A DNA stretch of 64,000 nucleotides, taken from NCBI RefSeq assembly GCF_009669305.1, contig NZ_SADB01000007.1:1-64000 (forward strand). The letters run 5' to 3'. This document shows, piece after piece, positions 46,781-55,460 of the stretch. The translations under genes and the position numbers were made by a program. Origin of the DNA: Ancylomarina sp. 16SWW S1-10-2 (GTDB taxonomy: Bacteria > Bacteroidota > Bacteroidia > Bacteroidales > Marinifilaceae). The notes beneath the pieces are model-generated. The model saw only the letters and a list, made by a program, of their open reading frames with translations. It was not told the DNA's origin and made no database searches. Positions within the stretch are counted from its first letter, which is position 1. Every line of letters starts with the position of its first letter.

Positions 46781-47527
46781 ATGAAGTTATTAGAAGGAAA
46801 AACAGCAATTATTACCGGAGCTTCTCGCGGTATTGGTAAAGCAGTAGCAATCGAATTTGCTAAACAAGGTGCTAATGTAGCATTCACCGATTTATTCTAT
46901 GATGAAATAGCTCAGGAAACTGAAAAAGAAATTGCTTCATATGGTGTTAAAGCTAAAGGATACGCTTCTGATGCAAGTAAATTTGCTGACACTGATAAAG
47001 TTGTTGCTGAAATAGCTAAGGAATTTGGTGCAATTGATGTTTTGGTTAATAATGCTGGTATTACTAAGGATACATTATTAATGAGAATGACTGAAGAGCA
47101 ATGGGATATGGTTATTAACGTAAACCTTAAATCTGTATTCAACTTTACAAAAGCTGTTCAACGTACTATGTTAAAACAACGTAGTGGTTCAATTATCAAC
47201 ATGAGTTCTGTAGTTGGTGTTAGCGGTAACGCTGGTCAGGCTAATTATTCTGCTTCAAAAGCAGGTATTATTGGTTTCACTAAGTCAGTAGCTAAAGAAC
47301 TAGGTTCTCGTGGAATTCGCTCTAATGCAATTGCTCCAGGTTTTATTATTACTGAAATGACAGGTAAACTTCCTGAGGATGTAGTAAAAGAGTGGGCTAG
47401 TAAAATTCCTTTGAAAAGAGGTGGTACTCCTGAAGAAATTGCAAAAACTTGCGTTTATTTAGCTTGTGATCTTTCTTCTTATGTTACGGGTCAAACTATT
47501 CACGTTTGTGGTGGTATGAATATGTAA
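46781..47527 (+). CDS. fabG: 3-oxoacyl-ACP reductase FabG
   Basis: 248 residues, classical short-chain dehydrogenase: T-G-A-S-R-G-I-G NAD(P) motif, N-N-A-G-I-T, catalytic S in M-S-S-V-V-G, Y-S-A-S-K (Tyr and Lys), and a C-terminal Y-V-T-G-Q-T-I-H-V-C-G-G-M. These residues and length match FabG, which reduces 3-oxoacyl-ACP with NADPH in fatty-acid synthesis. Not in a fab operon here; followed by an acyl-CoA thioesterase-like gene. Other SDR roles possible, but FabG is well supported. Confidence 0.9.
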   Translation: MKLLEGKTAIITGASRGIGKAVAIEFAKQGANVAFTDLFYDEIAQETEKEIASYGVKAKGYASDASKFADTDKVVAEIAKEFGAIDVLVNNAGITKDTLLMRMTEEQWDMVINVNLKSVFNFTKAVQRTMLKQRSGSIINMSSVVGVSGNAGQANYSASKAGIIGFTKSVAKELGSRGIRSNAIAPGFIITEMTGKLPEDVVKEWASKIPLKRGGTPEEIAKTCVYLACDLSSYVTGQTIHVCGGMNM

Positions 47528-47550
47528 TCTTAGGATTAACAAAAAATATG

Positions 47551-47583
47551 AAAAGGATTGTCGTTTGACAATCCTTTTTTTAT
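47551..47583 (+). terminator. Rho-independent terminator after fabG
   Basis: AAAAGGATTGTC and GACAATCCTTTT with a 4-nt loop and further T. Confidence 0.88.
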
Positions 47584-47615
47584 AAACTTGTATTCTCAAA
47601 ATAAAAATCAATTGA

Positions 47616-48020
47616 ATGAAAGATTATATCTTCGAATTAAAACAAAAAGTTCGTGACTATGAGTGTGATTTGCAAGGTGTTGTTAATAACTCAGTTTATC
47701 AGAACTATATGGAACATGCTCGTCACGAATTTCTAGAATCTATAGGAAATAATTTCAAAGCTTTACATGAACAAGGCTTAGATGCTATGGTTTCTCGAGT
47801 TGAAATTGATTATAAAACATCACTAACTTCAGGCGATGAATTTATAATCAAAATAAATATCGACAGAGATGGACCAAAGTTGATTTTTCATGAAAATATA
47901 TACCGTTTATCAGATAATAAACTTTGTGCTAAAGGAAAGGTATATACTGTTTGTTTAAATAATGGTAGACTGACTAAAGGTGAAATTTTCGATGAGCTTT
48001 TTGCTGATCATCTAAACTAA
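47616..48020 (+). CDS. Hot-dog fold acyl-CoA thioesterase
   Basis: 134 residues of the 4-hydroxybenzoyl-CoA thioesterase/YbgC type: V-R-D-Y-E-C-D-L-Q-G-V-V-N-N-S-V-Y-Q-N-Y-M-E-H-A-R contains the catalytic-loop Asp region and N-N. It would hydrolyse acyl-CoA or acyl-ACP. It lies between a terminator and a convergent broken methyltransferase gene. Confidence 0.85.
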   Translation: MKDYIFELKQKVRDYECDLQGVVNNSVYQNYMEHARHEFLESIGNNFKALHEQGLDAMVSRVEIDYKTSLTSGDEFIIKINIDRDGPKLIFHENIYRLSDNKLCAKGKVYTVCLNNGRLTKGEIFDELFADHLN

Positions 48021-48026
48021 TTAGGC

Positions 48027-48669
48027 TCACCTCTTTTGCATTAAAGCATAATAGGCTCTGTGATTGCCATTCTTCCCAGGAATGGTTATATTTTTTAGGT
48101 CCCGAATATGAAATAGTGGAGAGAAGAGTTCCTTTATCTCATTGGTATTTGAAAAATAAAGAACAGAACCTGTTGGTGTTTTGCGGTATTTCCCTTTACC
48201 TCCAAAGTAATCGTCGTCTTCGCTAAAGGCGATTGAAAGATAATAAGCATTTATATTAAGAAGTTTGGCTACATTTCTAGCATATACCTCTCGGTATTTG
48301 GGAAATATATGGTGCAATAAGCCGTAATCAAAAGCAAAATTAAATTCCGATAGGTGTAATATAATTTCTTGAGTGAAATCCGCAATTAAGAATTCTATAG
48401 ACAAGTTGTCTTTACTAACCAAAGCTTTAGCTCTTTCTATAGCTACATTAGAAAAATCGATTCCACACATTTCAAATCCCATTCTTGCTAATTCGCGACT
48501 GTAATTTCCTAGTCCACAACCAATATCTATGGCTTTTTGCAGGCTGTAATAATATTACTATTTATGAGCTCTTTTATGGCTAAAGGTAAATCTAAAGCAT
48601 TCCAAGGAATGCTTATTCGATGATGGTTCTCCATATATTTTATTAAACCGTTGAATAGATTTATCCATA
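48027..48669 (-). pseudogene. SAM-dependent methyltransferase broken by frameshift
   Basis: The 3' part (48027-48482 and its upstream continuation) reads A-I-D-I-G-C-G-L-G-N-Y-S (SAM motif I), R-M-G-F-E-M-C-G-I-D-F-S and later Y-G-L-L-H-H-I-F-P. The 5' part (from an ATG at 48634, possibly 48669) reads S-I-P-W-N-A-L-D-L-P-L-A-I-K in another frame and ends A-C-K-K-P-stop. The two frames join at an A5 run (48534-48538 on the plus strand): one extra base restores A-C-K-K-A-I-D-I-G-C-G. So a one-base loss in a homopolymer breaks it; sequencing error or slippage is possible. Substrate unknown. Confidence 0.8.
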
Positions 48670-48739
48670 GTTATGCTAATTATTTATATGTTTTAGAAAT
48701 TGGCTTTAAAGCTTCATTTATCTAAAAGACAAGCAAGAG

Positions 48740-48774
48740 TTGATCTTCTAGTTAGTATATATTATCTATATTTG
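48740..48774 (+). promoter_or_regulatory. Probable promoter of the TonB-dependent receptor
   Basis: TTG at 48740-48742 and TATATTTG at 48767-48774 (matches TAnnTTTG) with a 24-bp spacer, slightly long. The start codon is at 48858. No cobalamin-riboswitch consensus was seen in the leader. Confidence 0.5.
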
Positions 48775-48857
48775 TCGGTCTTATAGATTCTTGTTTTGAC
48801 TCGACAGAAACTATAAGTTGAAAACAATACGTTGAAATTATTTTGAAACAGAATTTT

Positions 48858-50906
48858 ATGAAAAAATTAATTAAAAATACAGAATTGTCCTACTTTAAGA
48901 AGTGGACAAGACATTCATATTCCATTTTTAATAGTATTAAAAGAGAGTGTGTTATTTCATCTTTACTTGTAGCTTATATATTAGTTGCAACACCACAAAA
49001 CATTTTCGCACAAGCTGATACTGTGCTAGTAAATAACAATCAAAAGCTCGATGAAGTCGTCGTCAGTGCTCAACGAGCCTCAGTGACCTATTCCCAAATG
49101 GCAAGAGTTGTAACAATAATGGATAAAGAAGCAATTGAGTCGGCTCCTGTTCAAAGTTTACAAGATTTGTTAGAGTATGTTTTGAATGTTGATGTACGCC
49201 AAAGAGGTAATCATGGGGTACAAGCCGATGTAAGTATTAGGGGTGGTAGTTTTGATCAAACTATGATTTTGCTTAACGGCGTAAATATTACCGATCCTCA
49301 AACTGGTCATTTGAGTTTAAACCTTCCAGTTGATATTGAGAGTATTGAAAGAGTAGAGGTTCTCCAAGGACCTGGGGCACGAGTCTACGGTCCAAATGCT
49401 TTTAGTGGTGCCATTAATTTTATAACAGGAACCGGGAATAAAGATAAGCTGAAAATAAATGTTTCAGCAGGAGAAAATGGTTTTTATTCCGGATCTGCGA
49501 ATACAACGATTATCACTGGTAAATTGAAATCGTATGTCGCTTTAGCACACAAATCAAGCGATGGTTATATTGACAACACAGACTTTAAAAATTCAAATGC
49601 TTTTTATCAAGGACAACTTTCAACCGAAGTTGGACTTTTAGATCTACAGTTGGGATACAACGAAAAGGCTTATGGTGCTAATTCATTCTACACAGCATCT
49701 TACCCAAACCAATTTGAAGAAAACAAAACCACCTTTGCAAGCCTACGTTTAACGACAAATGGCAAAGTAAAAATGACACCTAATATTTATTGGAGACGTA
49801 GTCAGGATAGATTCGAACTTTTTCGAGATAATCCAGCTTCATGGTATAGCGGACATAATTATCATTTGACTGATGTTTATGGAACTAGCATGAACTTTGC
49901 TTTCTCATCGAGCCTTGGAAAAACAGCGGCAGGTGTTGAGCTCAGGTCCGAAAATGTGTGGAGTAATGTATTGGGTGAATTGATGGAGACACCAATGAAA
50001 GTACCAGGTGAGTCGGGAGCTTTCTTTACTAAAAGTCATACCCGAACAAACTTGAGTTACTTTTTAGAACACAATGTTTTTCTTAACAAGTTCACCTTTA
50101 CAGCAGGCGTTTTAGCCAATTGGAATTCAGATTTAGATAGAAGTTTCAGCTTCTATCCAGGTTTAGATGTGAGCTACCAAATTAGTGAGAATAGTAAGTT
50201 ATATGCCTCGGTAAATAAAGCATTGAGAATGCCAACCTTTACCGATTTGTATTATGTAGGACCAACCAATATTGGAAATACAGATTTAGATCCTGAAGAA
50301 GCAACGACCTATGAAACAGGTATTAAATTCAATAAATCGGGGATTAAGGCTCATGCTGGAGTCTTTAAGAGAGAAGGACGAAATATGATTGATTGGGTTA
50401 AGGCCAATTCTGAAGATAAATGGCAGTCCCAAAATATTACAAAATTGGATACTTGGGGAATCGAGTTATCATCAAATTTCAACTTGCAGTATCTAATTTC
50501 TGATAACTTCTTTATCAAGGATATTTCTGTTAAATATGCGTATTTAGATGTGAATAAAGCATCTAGTGAATTTATCTCCCGATACGTTCTCGATCAGTTA
50601 AAACATAAACTGAACATATCCGTAAATCATAAAATTTATAAATCTTTGGGAGCTTCTTGGCAAATGGCTTGGCAAGATAGAAATGGTTCATACACTTGGT
50701 ATAATAAAAGTGATTTGAGTCAAACAGAGGAGCGAACTTATCGTCCATTTTGGTTGGTTGATACGAAACTCTATTGGCAAAAGCCAACTTATACAGTCTA
50801 TTTAGAAGCTAGTAATTTGTTAGATCATGAGTATTACGATATGGGTAATATTACACAACCTGGTCGATGGATTCGTGCAGGTGTGAAATTAAACCTTAAC
50901 CTATAA
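48858..50906 (+). CDS. TonB-dependent outer-membrane receptor
   Basis: 682 residues from the ATG at 48858 (a TTG 15 bp upstream is less likely). A long N-terminal stretch ends in a signal peptide (S-S-L-L-V-A-Y-I-L-V-A ... N-I-F-A-Q-A, around residue 50). A plug domain follows (L-D-E-V-V-V-S-A-Q-R; Q-D-L-L-E-Y-V-L-N-V-D-V-R-Q-R-G; I-L-L-N-G-V-N-I-T-D-P-Q-T-G-H) and a 22-strand barrel ending in N-L-L-D-H-E-Y-Y-D-M-G ... L-N-L. Size is close to BtuB. The cobalamin cluster ~5 kb downstream suggests corrinoid uptake as one option, but siderophores are equally possible. Confidence 0.88.
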   Translation: MKKLIKNTELSYFKKWTRHSYSIFNSIKRECVISSLLVAYILVATPQNIFAQADTVLVNNNQKLDEVVVSAQRASVTYSQMARVVTIMDKEAIESAPVQSLQDLLEYVLNVDVRQRGNHGVQADVSIRGGSFDQTMILLNGVNITDPQTGHLSLNLPVDIESIERVEVLQGPGARVYGPNAFSGAINFITGTGNKDKLKINVSAGENGFYSGSANTTIITGKLKSYVALAHKSSDGYIDNTDFKNSNAFYQGQLSTEVGLLDLQLGYNEKAYGANSFYTASYPNQFEENKTTFASLRLTTNGKVKMTPNIYWRRSQDRFELFRDNPASWYSGHNYHLTDVYGTSMNFAFSSSLGKTAAGVELRSENVWSNVLGELMETPMKVPGESGAFFTKSHTRTNLSYFLEHNVFLNKFTFTAGVLANWNSDLDRSFSFYPGLDVSYQISENSKLYASVNKALRMPTFTDLYYVGPTNIGNTDLDPEEATTYETGIKFNKSGIKAHAGVFKREGRNMIDWVKANSEDKWQSQNITKLDTWGIELSSNFNLQYLISDNFFIKDISVKYAYLDVNKASSEFISRYVLDQLKHKLNISVNHKIYKSLGASWQMAWQDRNGSYTWYNKSDLSQTEERTYRPFWLVDTKLYWQKPTYTVYLEASNLLDHEYYDMGNITQPGRWIRAGVKLNLNL

Positions 50907-50932
50907 ATCATCATTTAGGACACAAATATGTT

Positions 50933-50960
50933 AAAAGTCACCTTCGGGTGACTTTTTTTT
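50933..50960 (+). terminator. Rho-independent terminator after the receptor gene
   Basis: AAAAGTCACC and GGTGACTTTT with a TTCG tetraloop, then T8. Confidence 0.92.
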
Positions 50961-51074
50961 ATTCTACACATTACTGAATCTTTCCTTAGATTGAGAAAAA
51001 ACCACTGCATTATCTTTTAAAACGACCATTGGGGCATTATTCTTTTTTAGATAATAGAATAAACAAACGAGCAC

Positions 51075-51396
51075 ATATTCGATCTTGATAATTGACAAGA
51101 AACTGATGAGACCATCCGAAAGAATAAACTTCGCACCATACTTGCTGGTTTCGTGTTTCTTGGGTAATTTTTATGTTCATTATTTTATTGGGTTCAGGAA
51201 ATGGTCTACAAAATGGAGTGGTAAATCATTTTAAATCAAATGCTGAAAATAGTCTTTGTCTTTACAAATTTGTATGTCTTATAATTTCGTGCAAGCTGTT
51301 AGACGTATTCAAATTACAAATGAAGATTATGCTCGCCCAAACTTATTGGGTTTAGATGCTGATAAGATAAGTGCTCGCTTTACCATTCAAAACTGA
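51075..51396 (+). pseudogene. Decayed FtsX/MacB-type permease N-terminus
   Basis: Translated fragments in three frames line up with the N-terminus of Bacteroidota MacB-like permeases: F-D-L-D-N-stop-Q-E then T-I-R-K-N-K-L-R-T-I-L-A-G-F; after a shift M-F-I-I-L-L-G-S-G-N-G-L-Q-N-G-V; after another shift R-R-I-Q-I-T-N-E-D-Y then I-S-A-R-F-T-I-Q-N and a TGA at 51394. The start codon appears changed to ATA and an expected Trp is TGA. The 51397-52922 stretch has no gene I can identify and may be the further-decayed remainder. Confidence 0.75.
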
Positions 51397-52027
51397 AACT
51401 TAAATTCTGAATGTTTTAAAAGGAATGTAGATATGAAAATAAATTTTGGCATTTGTTTTTTTAGCCCATTCGTCATCGAAATTCACTCAAAATTTTAAAA
51501 CAAACTTGAAAACACATGTTTTTATCTAGTTGTTTAAGAATTACAAACTTGACAAACCACCTATAAACACTTGATAATATAGATGTAAACCAATCTTTTG
51601 AAGACATTTAATGTCTTGAGAATTTCATATTTAATTTGAACTGTACCATAAGCAAGGATAAGCTCAATAAACTTTATAAAAGAAGATATTTTTTCCACCA
51701 GTATGAATATAACTAAATCTTGTCGCTGCTTCATTTACCTTTTCCGTATCTAAAAGGAGAGATATTCTATTTCAGTGCATTTTTACATTGGCTTGATAAT
51801 AATGTATTATTAGCTGCCGATACACTTCCTTTTTTTCTTCTTGAACGAAAATTATGCCCCAAAAGTTCAATTTATGCCATTTTTCTCTAGTTGAGTAAGA
51901 TTAATGCACACTATAATAGTGGTAAATTCCTCATCAAAGCCTTGTTTATCAGTAGATACAGCTGATTATTCCTTTGTAGAAAGTCTCCTGAGATTCACAT
52001 ATTTAATTTTTAGAAGTAAATAGGACA

Positions 52028-52875
52028 TTGAAATTACAATTGTAAAAGGAAATTTATCTTAGTGGGGGAGTCATATGTCATTTCTAGATATTACAAATTT
52101 CATTTTATTGTGAATTTTAACAATTAGAGACAGGTTACATAAGTGAATCTTTAAGAATGTACAATTGTATATCAATGTTACAAATACAAGTGGCGAGAAT
52201 GGGTTAGTTATGTAACATTAAACAAGTAGTGTTACGTTTTGCAATTACCTTCAAGGGGGTATAATTCAAGTATGGCATTTTATAAAACCCTCGTAATAGT
52301 TATTTATCTAAAAGTCTTAGTAATCACCTAATCAGTATCTTAAGCACTTAAATTAAAGTTATTATTTAATAACATGTTTACGTGTGTAACAAATGTGAAG
52401 TAGTATGATATAAACGAGCATATATCATGATTTAAGTTGCTTTATAACCAGTAATATATAACGTTTATCTAATCAAAAGCTTTATGCCTATATTTAAACT
52501 AATTATTTAATTGTATAATCTCTTTATTTATGATGTAAACAAGTTTATATAATTGAATCTACAGCCTTTAGGTATTACTTTTTGAATAGATACATGCCAT
52601 AGATACATGCCATAGATACACACTTGTATACAATGTTTTATTGTATACAGACTACCTAACTAGTTAGGTTTTAGTAGGTAATTTCCTTCTGTTTGGTAAT
52701 AATTATAAATACAAATGTAATTAGTGAATTTTGATAACATATGTGATTTTGATTCGTTTTATTTAGATTACTTTTGTGTACGATTAAAATTCTGATCTGT
52801 AAACATTAAATTTTGATAATTGTTAATTTTAAATTACATTTGTATTGTTGTTAGAATTAACACTTGTAACAACTC
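52028..52875. promoter_or_regulatory. Cluster of TTACA-nn-TGTAA-like sites upstream of the XRE gene
   Basis: Examples: TTACAATTGTAA near 52034, GTACAATTGTAT near 52156, ATACAAATGTAA near 52712, TTACATTTGTAT near 52832 and AACACTTGTAAC near 52860. The sites near 52712 and 52832 are exact reverse complements over 15 bases. They could be operators for the adjacent regulator. In an AT-rich region some would arise by chance. Confidence 0.35.
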
Positions 52876-52922
52876 TTTGTAAACAAGATTATTTCACCCT
52901 TTTTGATATAAATTGTAAAAAC

Positions 52923-53357
52923 ATGAAAGATAGAATAATGGAATTGCTAAATACGGAAGGTTTAAGCGCCTCTAAATTTGCAGATATCATTGGTGTACAA
53001 CGCTCTAGCATGTCTCATATCTTGTCGGGCCGTAATAACCCCAGTCTTGACTTTATTCAGAAGATTATGCGATCTTTTCCTGATGTTAGTGGTGATTGGT
53101 TACTTTCAGGTGGTGGTGAAATGACCAAAAATCAAGCTTCAGCTCCTTTGTTCCAGGAAACAATCAACGATGAAACGCCAGGATCCTATTCTGCTAATCA
53201 GCCTCCTAGACTTAAAAAGGAAGCGCCTACCAGTACGCTGAACAAACCTGATCAGAGTCCCAACTTAGATATGTCTGCATTTGTATCAGGCAAAAAAATT
53301 GAAAAAGTTGTTGTCTTCTATACCGACAAGACTTTTAAAGAATACAACCCTTCATAA
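52923..53357 (+). CDS. XRE-family helix-turn-helix regulator
   Basis: 144 residues from the ATG at 52923 (an upstream TTG in the same frame is not needed). HTH region residues ~6-60: I-M-E-L-L-N-T-E-G-L-S-A-S-K-F-A-D-I-I-G-V, then S-M-S-H-I-L-S-G-R-N-N-P-S. A proline/serine-rich linker and a small C-terminal strand (K-V-V-V-F-Y-T-D-K-T-F-K-E-Y) follow. A common Bacteroidota type; it precedes pyrK-pyrD but has its own terminator, so co-regulation is not shown. Confidence 0.85.
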   Translation: MKDRIMELLNTEGLSASKFADIIGVQRSSMSHILSGRNNPSLDFIQKIMRSFPDVSGDWLLSGGGEMTKNQASAPLFQETINDETPGSYSANQPPRLKKEAPTSTLNKPDQSPNLDMSAFVSGKKIEKVVVFYTDKTFKEYNPS

Positions 53358-53391
53358 ATCAACTTTACAAAGCATTTTAGTAAGAATATTT

Positions 53392-53425
53392 AAGCCTTAG
53401 ATCATGTGTCTAGGGCTTCTTTTTT
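53392..53425 (+). terminator. Rho-independent terminator after the XRE gene
   Basis: AAGCCTTAGA and TCTAGGGCTT with a 7-nt loop, followed by CTTTTTT. Confidence 0.8.
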
Positions 53426-53489
53426 GTGTCTTATTTGAATCTATTGGATTAGATTTATTTTAAAATCTTTATCGGGACTAAATATTCAC

Positions 53490-53520
53490 TTTGTACAAGC
53501 TAATTTTTCACTTATCTTTG
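53490..53520 (+). promoter_or_regulatory. Promoter of pyrK-pyrD
   Basis: TTTG (53490-53493), 19-bp spacer, TATCTTTG (53513-53520): an exact fit to the Bacteroidota -33/-7 consensus TTTG-N19-TAnnTTTG. Predicted start near 53527, about 70 bp before pyrK. Confidence 0.8.
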
Positions 53521-53595
53521 ATCTCAATTTACTATTAAACAGCATTTGATGCTCAATAAAGCACTTATGCTTCCATTTTATATCCTTAAGAAAGT

Positions 53596-54360
53596 ATGAA
53601 GAAACTAATTCAGGACTTTGAGCTTATTAAGTACAAAGAACTCAATTGTGAGCATTTTGTGCTCGATATTAAGGCTAAAGAAGCCTTACCTGAGATTCTA
53701 CCTGGCCAATTTGTCAACGTAAAAGTCGATAATAACAGTTCGGTCTTTTTGCGTCGTCCTTTATCTATTCACAATGTAGATTACGAAAGAAACGTTATTC
53801 AACTCTTTGTGAAACGTGTAGGTGAAGGAACCAAGTCTTTGGGAGAGCTTAAAATTGGTGATACGCTTAGCGTGGTTTATCCTCTAGGAAACGCTTTCTC
53901 TATCCCTAAAAATGCTAAAACACTGCTTATTGGCGGTGGTTGTGGTGTGGCTCCTTTACTTTACCTATCTAAATTTTTACATCAAGCTGGCAACGAGGTA
54001 ACTATCATTCTAGGTGTTCGTTCAGCTCACGATTCTGTTAGCCTTGAAGCTTACAAACCTTACGGACGTGTTTTAGTGACAACTGAAGATGGTTCTCAAG
54101 GTGAGAAAGGTTATCCTACTCAGCATTCAGTTCTAACGAATGAGAGTTTTGATTATAGCTTTACTTGCGGTCCTGAACCAATGATGAAGGCTGTAGCAGC
54201 TTATTCTAAGGCCAATGATGTGACTTGTGAGGTTTCGCTTGAAAACATGATGGCTTGCGGTTTTGGAGCTTGTTTATGCTGTGTTACAGATACCAAAAAA
54301 GGTAATAAATGTGTATGTACTGAAGGTCCTATCTTCAATATAAAAGACTTAAAATGGTGA
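53596..54360 (+). CDS. pyrK: Dihydroorotate dehydrogenase B electron-transfer subunit
   Basis: 254 residues. FAD-binding barrel with L-R-R-P-L-S-I-H and an NAD-binding domain with [10 protein letters not shown], then the 2Fe-2S motif [11 protein letters not shown] and [10 protein letters not shown]. PyrK passes electrons from PyrD to NAD+. Overlaps pyrD by 7 bp; both are read from the promoter at 53490. Confidence 0.93.
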   Translation: MKKLIQDFELIKYKELNCEHFVLDIKAKEALPEILPGQFVNVKVDNNSSVFLRRPLSIHNVDYERNVIQLFVKRVGEGTKSLGELKIGDTLSVVYPLGNAFSIPKNAKTLLIGGGCGVAPLLYLSKFLHQAGNEVTIILGVRSAHDSVSLEAYKPYGRVLVTTEDGSQGEKGYPTQHSVLTNESFDYSFTCGPEPMMKAVAAYSKANDVTCEVSLENMMACGFGACLCCVTDTKKGNKCVCTEGPIFNIKDLKW

Positions 54361-55268
54361 ATTTAGAAGTAAAACTTAAGGATCTGGTTCTAAAGAACCC
54401 CGTTATGACAGCATCAGGTACATTTGGCTTTGGTGAGGAATTTGCTGATTTTATCGATTTAAGCGATTTAGGCGGCTTTATTGTAAAAGGAACCACAAGA
54501 CATCACAGAGAGGGAAATCCTTATCCTAGAATGGCTGAAACGGCATCAGGAATGCTTAACGCTGTGGGATTACAGAATAAAGGTGTTGAGAACTTCTGCA
54601 ACGACATATACCCACGAATTAAGGATTATAAGACCAATGTAATGGTGAATGTTTCTGGTTCTGTGGTTGGCGATTACGTGGAAACGGCTGCTATGATCAA
54701 TGAATTGGATCATATTCCTGGCATTGAGCTTAATATCTCTTGTCCTAACGTAAAAGAAGGCGGTATGGCTTTCGGAACATCGTGCGCTTCTGCTGAAGAG
54801 GTTGTCCGTGAGGTTCGTAAGGTATATAAGAAGCATTTAATGGTGAAATTATCGCCCAATGTAACCGATATTACTTCTATTGCTAAGGCTGTTGAGGGAC
54901 AAGGAGCAGATTCTGTTTCGCTGATTAACACGCTTTTAGGAATGGCTATCGATGCTGAAACGCGTAAACCGCTTCTTTCTACAGTTACGGGTGGTCTTTC
55001 TGGTCCTTGTGTTAAACCTGTTGCGCTTAGAATGGTATGGCAGGTTGCTCAAGCAGTTGGTATTCCTGTCGTTGGTTTGGGTGGTATTATGAATGCAAAA
55101 GATGCTATCGAGTTCATTCTTGCTGGTGCAACGGCTATTCAAATAGGTACTGCCAACTTTATAGATCCACAAGTGAGCGTGAAGATTGTAAAAGGTATAG
55201 AAGACTATATGATTCGCCATAAGGTGAGTGATATTAATGATTTGATTGGTGCTATTAGTCTAGCATAG
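54354..55268 (+). CDS. pyrD: Dihydroorotate dehydrogenase B catalytic subunit
   Basis: 304 residues, FMN TIM-barrel of the class 1B type: [11 protein letters not shown] at the start, [17 protein letters not shown] (with the catalytic Cys), V-K-L-S-P-N-V and G-L-G-G-I. With PyrK it oxidises dihydroorotate to orotate in UMP synthesis. ATG overlaps the pyrK stop region. A series of palindromes follows. Confidence 0.93.
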   Translation: MVNLEVKLKDLVLKNPVMTASGTFGFGEEFADFIDLSDLGGFIVKGTTRHHREGNPYPRMAETASGMLNAVGLQNKGVENFCNDIYPRIKDYKTNVMVNVSGSVVGDYVETAAMINELDHIPGIELNISCPNVKEGGMAFGTSCASAEEVVREVRKVYKKHLMVKLSPNVTDITSIAKAVEGQGADSVSLINTLLGMAIDAETRKPLLSTVTGGLSGPCVKPVALRMVWQVAQAVGIPVVGLGGIMNAKDAIEFILAGATAIQIGTANFIDPQVSVKIVKGIEDYMIRHKVSDINDLIGAISLA

Positions 55269-55281
55269 AATGATATACGCC

Positions 55282-55335
55282 ATTAAAGAAATATTTCTTT
55301 AATAAAAAGTTTAATTAAAGAATTAATTCTTTAAT
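55282..55335. promoter_or_regulatory. Two near-identical 22-bp perfect palindromes
   Basis: Half-site of the first (55282-55303): ATTAAAGAAAT; of the second (55314-55335): ATTAAAGAATT. Both are perfect inverted repeats and differ only at two central bases. Centres are 32 bp apart, about three helical turns. Position between pyrD and the cob operon suggests operator or terminator function. Confidence 0.6.
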
Positions 55336-55341
55336 AGAATA

Positions 55342-55381
55342 AAATAGGTTTACATGTGTAATTACACTTGTAAACCTATTT
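55342..55381. promoter_or_regulatory. 40-bp palindrome abutting the putative cob promoter
   Basis: Half-site AAATAGGTTTACATGTGTAA, mirrored with one mismatched pair; it contains two TTACA-nn-TGTAA-like cores. It may act as a terminator of pyrKD (TTGCTTTTATT follows) or as an operator, since its right edge touches a TTTG that could be the -33 element. Confidence 0.6.
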
Positions 55382-55410
55382 GCTTTTATTGGCTTTATTC
55401 GCTTAATTTG
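55379..55410 (+). promoter_or_regulatory. Putative promoter of the cobalamin operon
   Basis: TTTG (55379-55382), 20-bp gap, TTAATTTG (55403-55410), one base off the -7 consensus. A small hairpin (TGTCTA / TAGACA, 55414-55431) lies in the leader before the start codon at 55461. Confidence 0.4.
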
Positions 55411-55460
55411 AACTGTCTAATTTTATAGACAATTAATTTCAAATACGACTCATTTACAAT

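Noticed and set aside
52845-52922. Upstream TTG extension of the XRE regulator
   Set aside because: The added 26 residues are not part of the HTH family and contain operator-like sequence; the ATG at 52923 fits the family start.
55269-55460. Cobalamin riboswitch before the cob operon
   Set aside because: No B12-box-like sequence or long multi-helix leader; palindromes explain the structure. The same holds for 48690-48857 and 62244-62405.
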